Of a DNA stretch of 25,724 nt, positions 6,309 to 13,295 are shown piece by piece. The position numbers were made by a program, and so were the translations under genes. Position 1 is the first letter of the stretch, and each line of letters starts with the position of its first letter. The notes beneath the pieces were generated by a model, which was given only the letters and a program-made list of their open reading frames with translations, was not told where the DNA came from and did not search any database. Origin of the DNA: a virus; the IMG/VR virus record IMGVR_UViG_3300020162_000930, positions 1-25,724 of that record. One strand, written 5' to 3'.

Positions 6309-6340
6309 AAAATATAAATAAACTATTTCATAAAAACAAA
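6309..6340 (-). promoter_or_regulatory. Promoter TTTG-N20-TATATTTT
   Basis: On the minus strand TTTG (6337-6340), 20 bases, then TATATTTT (6309-6316), one mismatch from TAnnTTTG. It lies 17 bases before the ATG of the 335-aa gene. The -33 box is formed by the end of the upstream terminator T-tract. Confidence 0.6.
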
Positions 6341-6368
6341 AAAAATATCCAATATTTCTATTGGATAT
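6338..6368 (-). terminator. Intrinsic terminator overlapping a stop codon
   Basis: Minus-strand ATATCCAATA, loop GAAA, TATTGGATAT (6345-6368) is followed by a run of T (6338-6345). The TAG stop of the upstream gene (6358-6360) lies at the loop boundary, so coding sequence forms one arm. Confidence 0.8.
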
Positions 6369-6636
6369 AAATAAATTTTTTACTGTTATATTCTTTAAGT
6401 GCTTTAAACTCTGATTTCCATTCGTTTACAACATTTATTGCCGATTGTTCGTCTAAGTAAACGTTATCATTAGATACCCACTCTTTAAACCAATTTCCAT
6501 TGTGTTGTTTCTTCATTGGTATAAAGATTTCTTTACCGTCTGTGGTTTTTCGAACCATAATACGATACTTCTCTCTTGCAAAACTCTGTAATGTTACCAC
6601 TCCCAATAACATTACCAATATAGTTAACTTTTTCAT
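6358..6636 (-). CDS. Small secreted or periplasmic protein (92 aa)
   Basis: I place the start at the ATG 6634-6636 because it gives a textbook signal peptide: MKKLTILVMLLGVVTLQSFA, with likely cleavage after SFA. Upstream in-frame ATGs at 6678 and 6669 would add 14 or 11 residues, overlapping the previous gene. The mature part is about 72 residues, basic and strand-rich (YRIMVRKTTDGKEIFIPMKK) with a helical C-terminus. I recognise no family. Export across the inner membrane suggests an envelope role, for example lysis, superinfection exclusion or moron-type host modification. Those roles are inference. Confidence 0.72.
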   Translation of the reverse strand: MKKLTILVMLLGVVTLQSFAREKYRIMVRKTTDGKEIFIPMKKQHNGNWFKEWVSNDNVYLDEQSAINVVNEWKSEFKALKEYNSKKFIYIQ

Positions 6637-6652
6637 TTTCTTTTTAATACCA

Positions 6653-6952
6653 TTAGTTAAATTTTTCATCTTTACCAACAGCGTCGTGCTGTTTTACTAA
6701 TTTGTTTATTTCACTCTCAATCTTAATTTCTAATTCCGTTTCCAAACTTTTGTCATTCCACTTAGTTTCAAAATAAATTCTTGCCATGTTAAATTTCAAT
6801 TTAACTTGGTGGAGTTCAAAACCTGGAATCATAACTAAATCTTCCATTACTTTATCTAAGTAATTGGTTACATCTGGAATATCAAATTCCAATCCATACC
6901 AACCTTGAGGTATGTATGGTTTATACTTTTCGTTAAATTCTCTTACTGTCAT
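6653..6952 (-). CDS. Hypothetical protein (99 aa)
   Basis: A 99-residue charged protein beginning MTVREFNEKYKPYIPQGWYG. Residues 20-40 include LEFDIPDVTNYLDKVMEDL, and the C-terminal half is a long helix rich in Glu and Lys. I recognise no family. Its ATG shares a base with the stop of the upstream 80-aa gene (TAATG), so the two are translationally coupled. It may also overlap the secreted protein downstream if the longer start of that gene is used. Confidence 0.72.
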   Translation of the reverse strand: MTVREFNEKYKPYIPQGWYGLEFDIPDVTNYLDKVMEDLVMIPGFELHQVKLKFNMARIYFETKWNDKSLETELEIKIESEINKLVKQHDAVGKDEKFN

Positions 6953-7194
6953 TAGTATTTGTTTTTTTCTGATTTACCTAAATGTGCACGACCTTTAATG
7001 GTCCCGTTGAAATTATCCTCTTCAATTTTTCTATCAACAATCAATGAGGTGCTATTAAGACTTATCATTTCTTGAAGTGTCTTCTTTGCAATTGAACCCG
7101 CGTATTTTCTTTTGTGTTTAGTATTATCCGCACCTAACAACGGGGCTTCGAACTCAACTTCCACATCTAATGTAATTGTATATTTGAATAACAT
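6952..7194 (-). CDS. Hypothetical protein (80 aa)
   Basis: An 80-residue protein beginning MLFKYTITLDVEVEFEAPLL, with strong alternating beta pattern, followed by a basic patch (NTKHKRKYAGSIAKK) and a second strand pair (STSLIVDRK, FNGTIKGRAH). I recognise no family. It is followed with TAATG overlap by the 99-aa gene and preceded closely by the nucleotidase, so it belongs to the Dam-nucleotidase operon. Confidence 0.72.
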   Translation of the reverse strand: MLFKYTITLDVEVEFEAPLLGADNTKHKRKYAGSIAKKTLQEMISLNSTSLIVDRKIEEDNFNGTIKGRAHLGKSEKNKY

Positions 7195-7204
7195 AATAAT
7201 TGTT

Positions 7205-7672
7205 TTATAATCCTAAAACTTTTAATTGGTCGATTGTATGTTTAGTACTAACATGATGAATACCAATACCTCCATTATCTCTCCATCCTTGGATATTATC
7301 TAACCTATCATCAATTAAAATCGATGTTGGTGTTGCAAAATCTTTCTTATGTTTCGCACTTCTTAAAATAAGATGTGTTCCTGGTAACTCTTTATTGACC
7401 CAATCGTGTTTCGCAATTCTTGAATCGTTTTGTCTTGATGGTGCCGATAATAATTCTGGACCATACTTCTCAATATATTTCCATAATTGTTTACCATCTT
7501 TCATCCACTCAAGTTTAAACCAAAAGTCGTAACCTGCTTTGTTAATTGGGTCCCAAAAATCAGTATCGTCAAAATGTTGCCCCGCAATATCCTTGCCGGT
7601 CAATTCTTTATAACCTTTGTCGAAATCAACTAAGACTCCGTCCATGTCGCAATATATCTTATATTTTTCCAT
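7205..7672 (-). CDS. 5'(3')-deoxyribonucleotidase-like HAD phosphatase
   Basis: The 155-residue protein begins KIYCDMDGVLVDF, the DxDGV nucleophile motif of HAD phosphatases (Asp9, Asp11). LLSAPS near 74-79 supplies the motif II Ser, and LIDDRLDNIQGW at about 119-128 supplies the acidic motif IV. The short length and motif spacing fit the NT5C (5' nucleotidase, deoxy, cytosolic) family, which removes phosphate from deoxynucleoside monophosphates. In a phage this could adjust dNTP pools or remove unwanted nucleotides during DNA synthesis; that role is inference. It lies directly downstream of an adenine methyltransferase. Confidence 0.88.
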   Translation of the reverse strand: MEKYKIYCDMDGVLVDFDKGYKELTGKDIAGQHFDDTDFWDPINKAGYDFWFKLEWMKDGKQLWKYIEKYGPELLSAPSRQNDSRIAKHDWVNKELPGTHLILRSAKHKKDFATPTSILIDDRLDNIQGWRDNGGIGIHHVSTKHTIDQLKVLGL

Positions 7673-7675
7673 AAC

Positions 7676-8494
7676 TCATATTATAAAATTTTTTATAATT
7701 ATTTCTTGGGATCCCAACCCTTTTTTCTTCGCCACTTTCTCGTAATTATAATCAATATCAATTACGTTCCACTTGTTTACTTTATCCATAAAAGGATTCT
7801 CAACACCTTTATGGTTTCTAACATTACTCATTAAGAAACGAACACCATTATTATCTAACATATCTAAAAAATAATATAACATATGTTCGTCGTCCATTGA
7901 CCAATATGAATTGTAACCAGCTTCGGTTATCATATAAGGTGGGTCAAGATAAACGAAATCACGGGATGTTGGATTAAATTTAAGAAGTAATTCTCTATAA
8001 CTAAAATTAGTAAATGTAATTTGTTTTTCATGGATAATTCTATAGTACTCTTTCAATTTACTAATAGTGCTATCGTTAATAGTTCTATTACCAAAGGTCT
8101 GATTAAATTCAAACTTCTTATTGAACCTCATCATATTATTTGTACAAGATGAAACTAATGAAAAGAAAAGAAATGGGTCTTTTGTTTTGTTAAACTCACT
8201 TCTAATTTCATTAAATTTTTCTTTATTTTTATCAATTCTATTTTCAATAACCGTTTCTACTAAATCATCAAAATTATTATATGATTTAATTTCTTTATAA
8301 AATTCCACCATTGGTGATATGATATCGTTTGAAACTATCTTATCATAATCACAATTAATGGTGACAGATAATCCTCCCGCAAATACGTCATAAAATGTAT
8401 CAACATCAGACGGAAAATGCTCCAATAAAATTGGCATTAACTTGTCTTTTGCACCTGTATAATTTAATGGGGATTTGTATATTATCTTTTCCAT
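7676..8494 (-). CDS. dam: D12-class DNA adenine N6-methyltransferase (Dam-like)
   Basis: I start at ATG 8492-8494, giving 272 residues; a longer TTG-initiated frame to 8527 would run through the promoter. The N-terminus SPLNYTGAKDKLM is the conserved start of the D12 class, followed by motif I in FYDVFAGGLSV (34-44). The catalytic motif IV DPPY is at 184-187. This is the Dam/DpnM order, methylating adenine N6, often at GATC, but the target cannot be read from sequence. No cognate restriction enzyme is visible, so it is likely an orphan enzyme protecting phage DNA. The -7 promoter box lies three bases before the ATG, suggesting a leaderless message. Confidence 0.94.
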   Translation of the reverse strand: MEKIIYKSPLNYTGAKDKLMPILLEHFPSDVDTFYDVFAGGLSVTINCDYDKIVSNDIISPMVEFYKEIKSYNNFDDLVETVIENRIDKNKEKFNEIRSEFNKTKDPFLFFSLVSSCTNNMMRFNKKFEFNQTFGNRTINDSTISKLKEYYRIIHEKQITFTNFSYRELLLKFNPTSRDFVYLDPPYMITEAGYNSYWSMDDEHMLYYFLDMLDNNGVRFLMSNVRNHKGVENPFMDKVNKWNVIDIDYNYEKVAKKKGLGSQEIIIKNFII

Positions 8495-8497
8495 ACA

Positions 8498-8528
8498 CAA
8501 ATATACTATATTAATTCGAATATACAAA
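8498..8528 (-). promoter_or_regulatory. Bacteroidota-type promoter TTTG-N19-TATATTTG
   Basis: On the minus strand TTTG (8525-8528), 19 bases, then TATATTTG (8498-8505). The box ends three bases before the Dam start codon. TTTG is the terminal part of the terminator T-tract immediately upstream. Confidence 0.75.
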
Positions 8529-8555
8529 AAAAACCCTCATTTTTTGTGAGGGTTT
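8526..8555 (-). terminator. Intrinsic terminator after the 79-aa tagged gene
   Basis: Minus-strand AAACCCTCA, seven-base loop, TGAGGGTTT (8531-8555) is followed by an unbroken run of T to 8526. It lies a few bases after the stop at 8561. Confidence 0.88.
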
Positions 8556-8560
8556 ATATA

Positions 8561-8800
8561 TTAAACTTTTTTTCTTGTCAGAACTTGTCCTGTATCGGCA
8601 TTAAGAGCGTATAAATAACCGTCTTCACCTTTACCAATTGCAATATTAAGTGGTTTTTCATCACTCATTTCACCTTGTTCGGTTACTTCCGTCTCTTCAT
8701 GAGCAATACTGTCTGGTTGTCCAATTTCAGATTGTTCGTTTACTATATTACTTACGATATTCTCAATATCACTTTGTGTTATTTTTACAATTTTAGCCAT
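8561..8800 (-). CDS. Tagged protein (79 aa)
   Basis: A 79-residue protein beginning AKIVKITQSDIENIVSNIVN, followed by EQSE, one of the clearest examples of the recurrent tag. The tag ends with IVNE, which fits the (I/L)xxE cleavage rule of T4-type prohead proteases. After the tag come an acidic, disordered stretch (HEETEVTEQGEMSDEKP) and a C-terminal strand pair with GYLYALNADTGQVLTRKKV. I recognise no family. It ends at a strong terminator, and an AGTATTTATATA motif precedes the start. A packaged, processed virion protein is inference. Confidence 0.74.
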   Translation of the reverse strand: MAKIVKITQSDIENIVSNIVNEQSEIGQPDSIAHEETEVTEQGEMSDEKPLNIAIGKGEDGYLYALNADTGQVLTRKKV

Positions 8801-8830
8801 TTTCTTATTTTATATATAAATACTGGTTTA

Positions 8831-8929
8831 TTAGGTTTTTTTCTTGTGTAAACCCTTTTTTTGGTTCATTCTTCTGGTTAACTTACCCATCTTAACCTTA
8901 TTTTTCTTCTTTTTTTCTGCTTTTGTCAT
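8831..8929 (-). CDS. Very basic 32-aa peptide
   Basis: An ATG at 8927-8929 opens a 32-codon frame reading MTKAEKKKKNKVKMGK and ending in LHKKKT. About 15 of 32 residues are Lys or Arg. It lies 13 bases after the stop of rfbC and before the tagged 79-aa gene. It could bind nucleic acid or act as a scaffold peptide. A-rich DNA makes Lys-rich frames easy to find by chance, so confidence is moderate. Confidence 0.45.
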   Translation of the reverse strand: MTKAEKKKKNKVKMGKLTRRMNQKKGLHKKKT

Positions 8930-8942
8930 GTAAATAAATACA

Positions 8943-9482
8943 CTATAAAGACAAGAAAGTTGGAAGTTCTAAATCCTTTTCTGAGACCCTTACAAAAAAA
9001 TCACTTACCCCCCAATCAATATTCAAAGTTGGGTCATTGTATATAATACCACCCTCACTTTCCTTATTATATGGGTTATCAACCTTATATTGAAATATTG
9101 CTGTGGTACTCAAAACCGAGAATCCGTGAGCACATCCTTTAGGAACAAATAGTTGGTTATTCAATGACCAACCAAGTTCAACCTTAACCACATTACCATA
9201 TGTTGGAGAATCTTTTCTGATGTCCACCGCAACGTCCAATACACGACCTTGGGTACACGAAACTAACTTGGCCTGAGCAAAGACACCACTTTGATAATGA
9301 AGTCCTCTAATAGTCCCTAAATGAGAATATGACATATTATCCTGAACGAACTCCACATCATAACCCACGTTACTATTGAAAACATCTTTGTTATATGGTA
9401 CTGAAAAATAACCTCTACTATCCACATACGTATCATATGTAATTAAGTAACAACCATCAATGTCAGTCTTGCTAAATTTCAT
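8943..9482 (-). CDS. rfbC: dTDP-4-dehydrorhamnose 3,5-epimerase (RmlC)
   Basis: The 179-residue protein is full-length RmlC. It has DSRGYFSV at 21-28, the catalytic-His segment IRGLHYQ (His62), LDVAVDIRKDSPTYG (82-96), VPKGCAHGFSVLS (113-125) and the Tyr132-containing FQYKVDNPY. The enzyme epimerises C3 and C5 of dTDP-4-keto-6-deoxyglucose in the cytoplasm, one step before dTDP-rhamnose. No RmlA, B or D is present in the window, so it would work with host enzymes or with genes elsewhere in the phage. A role in altering host O-antigen or decorating phage glycan is inference. Confidence 0.95.
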   Translation of the reverse strand: MKFSKTDIDGCYLITYDTYVDSRGYFSVPYNKDVFNSNVGYDVEFVQDNMSYSHLGTIRGLHYQSGVFAQAKLVSCTQGRVLDVAVDIRKDSPTYGNVVKVELGWSLNNQLFVPKGCAHGFSVLSTTAIFQYKVDNPYNKESEGGIIYNDPTLNIDWGVSDFFVRVSEKDLELPTFLSL

Positions 9483-9489
9483 ATTTTAT

Positions 9490-9768
9490 TTATTCGTGTC
9501 CACCCAAATCAAATTCATCTTCCCAATCCTTGGTTGTTTTGGGTTTACGTTTTCTTGTTTTTACAAATGGTTCTTCACTTTTAATTCCATCAAATTGTTT
9601 TGGATTTGGTTTACCTGTGAATGTAACTTTAACCGCATCCTTTTGCAATTTGTCTAATCTCTCTTCCAACCACGTTAAAGTATTGTTTATTATGGATAAT
9701 TCCATCCAAACAGCAACCGCACCTGATAAGGTACAAACACCAATTAAGATGATTAATAGTAACAACAT
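9490..9768 (-). CDS. Single-pass membrane protein with charged tail (92 aa)
   Basis: A 92-residue protein with an N-terminal hydrophobic segment MLLLLIILIGVCTLSGAVAV that fits a membrane anchor rather than a cleaved signal. An amphipathic coiled-coil-like helix follows (NNTLTWLEERLDKLQKDAV). The C-terminal part is basic then acidic (KTRKRKPKTTKDWEDEF). Hydrophobic anchor plus short coiled coil resembles the layout of i-spanin-type or holin-associated proteins, but I recognise no specific family. Tightly packed between rfbC and a 50-aa gene. Confidence 0.7.
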   Translation of the reverse strand: MLLLLIILIGVCTLSGAVAVWMELSIINNTLTWLEERLDKLQKDAVKVTFTGKPNPKQFDGIKSEEPFVKTRKRKPKTTKDWEDEFDLGGHE

Positions 9769-9771
9769 ATA

Positions 9772-9924
9772 TTATTTGATTTTTTTTCTTTTATTTATTG
9801 TCTTCTTTTTGATTTCAACAATTTCATTCATTGGAATGTAGTCAAATTCGGTTTCACCTGGCGGGTGTTTAACGACTTCATAAGATTTAAATAAACTTAA
9901 GATTTTAATGAGTAAAGTTTTCAT
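9772..9924 (-). CDS. Basic small protein (50 aa)
   Basis: An ATG at 9922-9924 opens a 50-codon frame ending at TAA 9772-9774. The protein starts MKTLLIKILSLFKSYEVVKH, which forms an amphipathic helix, then HPPGETEFDYIPMNE and a strongly basic tail (IKKKTINKRKKIK). It may be a peripheral membrane peptide. No family is recognised. It ends just before the start of the 92-aa membrane gene. Confidence 0.55.
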   Translation of the reverse strand: MKTLLIKILSLFKSYEVVKHPPGETEFDYIPMNEIVEIKKKTINKRKKIK

Positions 9925-9976
9925 GGGGTAGTGTGTGTTTGTATTAATATAGTTCTTTTTTTTTAAAAAATAAATT

Positions 9977-10630
9977 CTATCCCACTACATTTTTTAATTC
10001 ATCAACATGATGGTCATCAACTCCAAGTTCTGAACCAATTGGTCTCTTCTTCATATCATTTATTACCTTTCTTAAATCATACGGTTCAAATTCAAGATTA
10101 CCATCCATACCAACATCCATTCTACGACCATTGCCAAACTTTTTATTGTTAGGTAAGTGTGTGTGTCCATGAAGATGAATACGTCCTTTATTTAATCCGT
10201 TCCACGAGGCAATAGGATAGTGCATACATTCTAACGTTTCACCCAAATAATTTAATTGTAAAAACCATTGGGATGATGCAAAATGTTTTTGACAGTTCTC
10301 TCTATTGTTTACAATATGATGGTCGTGGTTCCCAAAAATTAAATGGATTTCTTTACACCATATTCTATTACGTAATTCTTCTATGTTTTCAAACCCACCA
10401 AATGACCAGTCACCAAAATGAATTAATACATCATCCTGACCAACAACTTCATTAATGTTATTAACGATTGATGCATTCATCTTATCCAACGTTTCAAATG
10501 GGCGTGTTTGTTTCTCAGGTACATCACCATTTGGCAATCTCCAATTAGTTACTCCACGACATATGTTTGTGTGTGAGTAGTGTGTGTCCGAAGTCACCCA
10601 TACTTTTCTATCGTTATCAATCTTTAACAT
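9977..10630 (-). CDS. Calcineurin-like phosphoesterase (phage type)
   Basis: The 217-residue protein has the metallophosphoesterase ligands in order: VWVTSDTHYSH (Asp15, His17), HFGDWSFGG near 71-79, IFGNHDHH near 95-102, and LHGHTHLP near 152-159. It is a two-metal phosphodiesterase of the small YfcE/MJ0936-like group, common in phages, and unlike the LpxH-type protein at 424-1146. Substrate unknown; nucleotide or cyclic nucleotide phosphodiesters are typical for the family, so anti-defence signalling removal is a possibility but only inference. Its start overlaps the previous stop as TAATG. Confidence 0.88.
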   Translation of the reverse strand: MLKIDNDRKVWVTSDTHYSHTNICRGVTNWRLPNGDVPEKQTRPFETLDKMNASIVNNINEVVGQDDVLIHFGDWSFGGFENIEELRNRIWCKEIHLIFGNHDHHIVNNRENCQKHFASSQWFLQLNYLGETLECMHYPIASWNGLNKGRIHLHGHTHLPNNKKFGNGRRMDVGMDGNLEFEPYDLRKVINDMKKRPIGSELGVDDHHVDELKNVVG

Positions 10631-10989
10631 TAATGAAAAAATTTAAAGTCTTTTGTTTTATTTGGTTTTCTGTTTGGTGGTTCTACTCGTGATATCGGTG
10701 GTGGAGGTGGAATGGACCTAAACCAAGTAGGGATTCTTTGTCTATTGATTTCCCCCATTGTCCGAAACCATCCTATATGTCTATCATTACTTTCTTTCTC
10801 TTTCTTACGTTTTTGTTTTATGATTCTTTCCTCATCATCCCCAATTAACAATGCCAATATTGGTCCCAATATTATTGCACCTATTATGATATCCAAACCT
10901 AATGTCCAACGTTTACTATGATAGACCATAACATATGTGGCAGACACCATCCAAAAAAATACTAAAACAAAAATTAACTCGTTACTCAT
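10630..10989 (-). CDS. Two-helix membrane protein with Pro-rich tail (119 aa)
   Basis: A 119-residue protein with two hydrophobic segments (FVLVFFWMVSATYVMVY near 7-23, and LDIIIGAIILGPILALLIG near 32-50), then a charged cytoplasmic region (RIIKQKRKKEKESNDRH). A proline-rich stretch (SIPPPPPISRVEPPNRKP) follows. I recognise no family. A helical hairpin anchor with an extended basic tail fits an inner-membrane phage protein. It is coupled by TAATG to the downstream phosphoesterase and starts one base after the MGTNYY gene. Confidence 0.72.
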   Translation of the reverse strand: MSNELIFVLVFFWMVSATYVMVYHSKRWTLGLDIIIGAIILGPILALLIGDDEERIIKQKRKKEKESNDRHIGWFRTMGEINRQRIPTWFRSIPPPPPISRVEPPNRKPNKTKDFKFFH

Positions 10990-10990
10990 A

Positions 10991-11491
10991 TTAACAAAAT
11001 TCAGTTGCTGAACTTACACGAAGTCCATCGATTATTAAATCATCATACTTGGGGTCATCAAAAAACGAACCAACACCTTTAGCTCTTTCCTTTTTTCGAT
11101 ATTCACGATTAACAACTAACCCATCAGGTTTACCCCATTCAAGTGCCATGGTAATAAACTCTTCTACTTTTTGTTCTTCACCATACTCATCAACAACTCT
11201 ACCAGAACGAATAAAGGATAGTAATTCTTCTTTATTGGTATAGTACTTGTCTTTGTGAAAATTCCAACAGAACTTCCATCCCATACTTCGTTTACCTAAA
11301 TGAATATTAGTTCCTTCAATGAACATTTCCCAAGGTGAGAACCATTCCCAATCTTTAGTTGGTGAAATATATTTCATCCCTCTTTCAAGGTTTTCAACAG
11401 ACATATCCATTGATGTAACTTGTTGAATTAGAATCTGTTGTCTCTTCAACATCTCTTCGTGTGTTGGTATAAAATAATAGTTAGTTCCCAT
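10991..11491 (-). CDS. MGTNYY-family phage protein (166 aa)
   Basis: A 166-residue soluble protein beginning MGTNYYFIPTHEEMLKRQQI. The middle has GTNIHLGKRSMGWKFCWNFH, followed by helices (EELLSFIRSG, VEEFITMALEW). I recognise the MGTNYY...H[IL]GK.S.GW layout from phage and bacterial hypothetical proteins without a known role. Trp and Tyr are frequent. It is the first gene of a unit driven by a perfect-consensus promoter and is followed by a membrane protein and phosphoesterase. Confidence 0.78.
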   Translation of the reverse strand: MGTNYYFIPTHEEMLKRQQILIQQVTSMDMSVENLERGMKYISPTKDWEWFSPWEMFIEGTNIHLGKRSMGWKFCWNFHKDKYYTNKEELLSFIRSGRVVDEYGEEQKVEEFITMALEWGKPDGLVVNREYRKKERAKGVGSFFDDPKYDDLIIDGLRVSSATEFC

Positions 11492-11509
11492 CGTGAGTTA
11501 GTTTATACA

Positions 11510-11540
11510 CAAAGATAGGTATTATTTTGGATATCACAAA
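11510..11540 (-). promoter_or_regulatory. Bacteroidota-type promoter TTTG-N19-TATCTTTG
   Basis: On the minus strand TTTG (11537-11540), 19 bases, then TATCTTTG (11510-11517), 18 bases before the ATG at 11491. Both boxes match consensus exactly. It sits just after the stop of the 58-aa gene. Confidence 0.75.
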
Positions 11541-11545
11541 ATATT

Positions 11546-11722
11546 TTAAATAAGTTTTCTAACTATTTTTGGTGTAAAGTCAACAGTAGTTACATTACCT
11601 TGTACTTTATTTTTAGCAAATGGTGCAATTGCTTGTAACATTGCAACGTGTTTATCCTCGGAGTCAGGTACTTTAACTCTTGGTTTACTTTCTTCTTTTC
11701 TAAATTCGTATAAATCACTCAT
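11546..11722 (-). CDS. Small protein of unknown function (58 aa)
   Basis: An ATG at 11720-11722 opens a 58-codon frame ending at TAA 11546-11548. The protein starts MSDLYEFRKEESKPRVKVPD, then has HVAMLQAIAPFAKNKVQG and a C-terminal strand-like part (NVTTVDFTPKIVRKLI). It is soluble and mixed-charge. I recognise no family. It lies between a terminator-promoter region and the next promoter, so it may be a single-gene transcript. Confidence 0.66.
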   Translation of the reverse strand: MSDLYEFRKEESKPRVKVPDSEDKHVAMLQAIAPFAKNKVQGNVTTVDFTPKIVRKLI

Positions 11723-11745
11723 TAATATTTCTTTACTTATATATA

Positions 11746-11776
11746 CAAGTATACATTATTATTCTTATTAAAAAAA
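11746..11776 (-). promoter_or_regulatory. Weak promoter TTTT-N19-TATACTTG
   Basis: On the minus strand TATACTTG (11746-11753) differs from TAnnTTTG by one base, and TTTT stands at the -33 position. It is 23 bases before the ATG at 11722 and lies downstream of the terminator at 11782-11810. Confidence 0.4.
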
Positions 11777-11781
11777 GCCAT

Positions 11782-11810
11782 AAAAAAAATCCCCCAAATT
11801 TCTTTGGGGG
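11782..11810 (-). terminator. Strong intrinsic terminator after the 476-aa gene
   Basis: Minus-strand CCCCCAAA, loop GAAA, TTTGGGGG (11791-11810) is followed by A then eight T residues (11782-11789). It lies 55 bases after the stop of the upstream gene, and that interval holds two more small inverted repeats. Confidence 0.9.
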
Positions 11811-11864
11811 ACTAACTGAAACACTAGTGTGTCGGTCCATGAATACTGTCCATGGAGAGGTTCG

Positions 11865-13295
11865 TTATTTTTCCATTTCACCAATAATGTTCTGAACAAT
11901 TCTGTTTAAATCAGATTCACTCAATTTCATTGTTTTGGTTACATCTTTTCTTGTTTTTAAAATTCTACTCTCTAAACTCTTTATTGGATTAAACTCCATA
12001 ATTTGTTTCTTTACACCTTCTAGTGCCACAACAAATGCTTTTCTAATTTTAGGATGGTCTAATACATCTCTTAATGGTTGACCATTAGATACTAACACAT
12101 TTTCTAACAAAGGAGTCTCAGCACTTGAATAAAAGTCTTTGTCGGGGTATAAACCACGTCCTGTCCATTCTTCTCTTAATTTCTCACCCAATTCAGTCTC
12201 AACCATAATTTGCCAAGTATATGTTTGACCACCACCATCAATTGTTGATGTTTCACCAGTTATACTTAATTTTGTTTCAACCACATAATCTTTATCTAAT
12301 AATTGGTATCCACCTCTTTCCATTTTATGAATTGGTGTTAATGGATTCCTTTTAAAATCGGGGTTTCTTTCGGCCTCTTTTTCTTGTTTTCTTGTTATTG
12401 ACCAATTTGCCGTTTTTTGATTAAATAGACGAGCCATGGATTCACCCTTTCTAACTTCAAACTCTCTACTATCAGGGTCGATTGCTTGTAAATCTAATAA
12501 TTCTTCGGCATTTTCTGAAAATTCATCAAATGTATGAAACGTATAAATGTTTACAGATGTCCAAACAAATAAATCATTTTCTTTTTTTGAATAACGATTA
12601 ATGTGTCTTTTTTGTACTGCTTCCTCATTACCTGACCATACAATTGGTTGATATCCTGATAAGAACATTTTATTATTTACCTCAGGAGTAACCAAATGGT
12701 CATGAATAACTTGATTCATTCCTCTTAATAACATTTGTCTTGAACTCGCAGGACCAGATCTTTGTGGTACAAAATCTTCGGGTTTGGTTAACATGTCAAC
12801 ACCCGTTGCGTCTTTTAAATTTCTCCATACCTTGTCCGTTAATTTTTGTGGGTTGTTTGGTTTTGAAACCGAATGTCCTAATTTAACGAAGTCAACGAAT
12901 TTGACATCAACTTTGTATTTAGAAATACCATCTTTATCTTTAGAAAACATTTCTTCAAGTTGTTCTTTAAACTCTTTTAAATCCTGTACACTAACATACT
13001 CTTCAGATGTTTGGTTTGGTTTTAATAATATAAATAAAACTCCTTCTCCCTCTTTTTGATTTGGGTTTAAAAGAAGGGCATCTGGTAATCTTTTTGTCTC
13101 CTTTTTACCTTTATGATACTCACCATATTTCTCGGCGTTAGGATGAAATAGATTTATTAATCTAGATGGTTTACCTGTTAGGGCACCTCTTTCTTTTCTG
13201 ATTCCTTGTAATTTCTTTTCCTGTGCTAATTCATCAATTTCATGTTCTGATTCATTGATGATAAACAAAAGGTCTTTCTTTGATATTTCTTTCAT
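11865..13295 (-). CDS. Doubly tagged protein of unknown function (476 aa)
   Basis: A 476-residue protein with a tag-like sequence at both ends: MKEISKKDLLFIINESEHE at the N-terminus and KLSESDLNRIVQNIIGEMEK at the C-terminus. IINE and IIGE both fit an (I/L)xxE protease site. The body is soluble and mixed alpha/beta, with YVSVQDLKEFKEQLEEMF near 100-117, a Lys-rich early region and TYTWQIMVETELGEKLREEW around 380-400. No catalytic motif is recognised. The strong terminator downstream and its neighbour, the tagged lysin, suggest a virion protein such as an internal or ejected protein; this is inference. Confidence 0.76.
   Translation of the reverse strand: MKEISKKDLLFIINESEHEIDELAQEKKLQGIRKERGALTGKPSRLINLFHPNAEKYGEYHKGKKETKRLPDALLLNPNQKEGEGVLFILLKPNQTSEEYVSVQDLKEFKEQLEEMFSKDKDGISKYKVDVKFVDFVKLGHSVSKPNNPQKLTDKVWRNLKDATGVDMLTKPEDFVPQRSGPASSRQMLLRGMNQVIHDHLVTPEVNNKMFLSGYQPIVWSGNEEAVQKRHINRYSKKENDLFVWTSVNIYTFHTFDEFSENAEELLDLQAIDPDSREFEVRKGESMARLFNQKTANWSITRKQEKEAERNPDFKRNPLTPIHKMERGGYQLLDKDYVVETKLSITGETSTIDGGGQTYTWQIMVETELGEKLREEWTGRGLYPDKDFYSSAETPLLENVLVSNGQPLRDVLDHPKIRKAFVVALEGVKKQIMEFNPIKSLESRILKTRKDVTKTMKLSESDLNRIVQNIIGEMEK

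Noticed and set aside
5762-6310. A 182-codon plus-strand frame
   Set aside because: Antisense to the 335-aa KWCT-domain gene. The composition is typical of the reverse of an AT-rich gene and no domain is seen.
8495-8527. TTG-initiated extension of the Dam-like gene
   Set aside because: The extra codons are the promoter spacer and -7 box, and the family normally begins near SPLNYTGAK.
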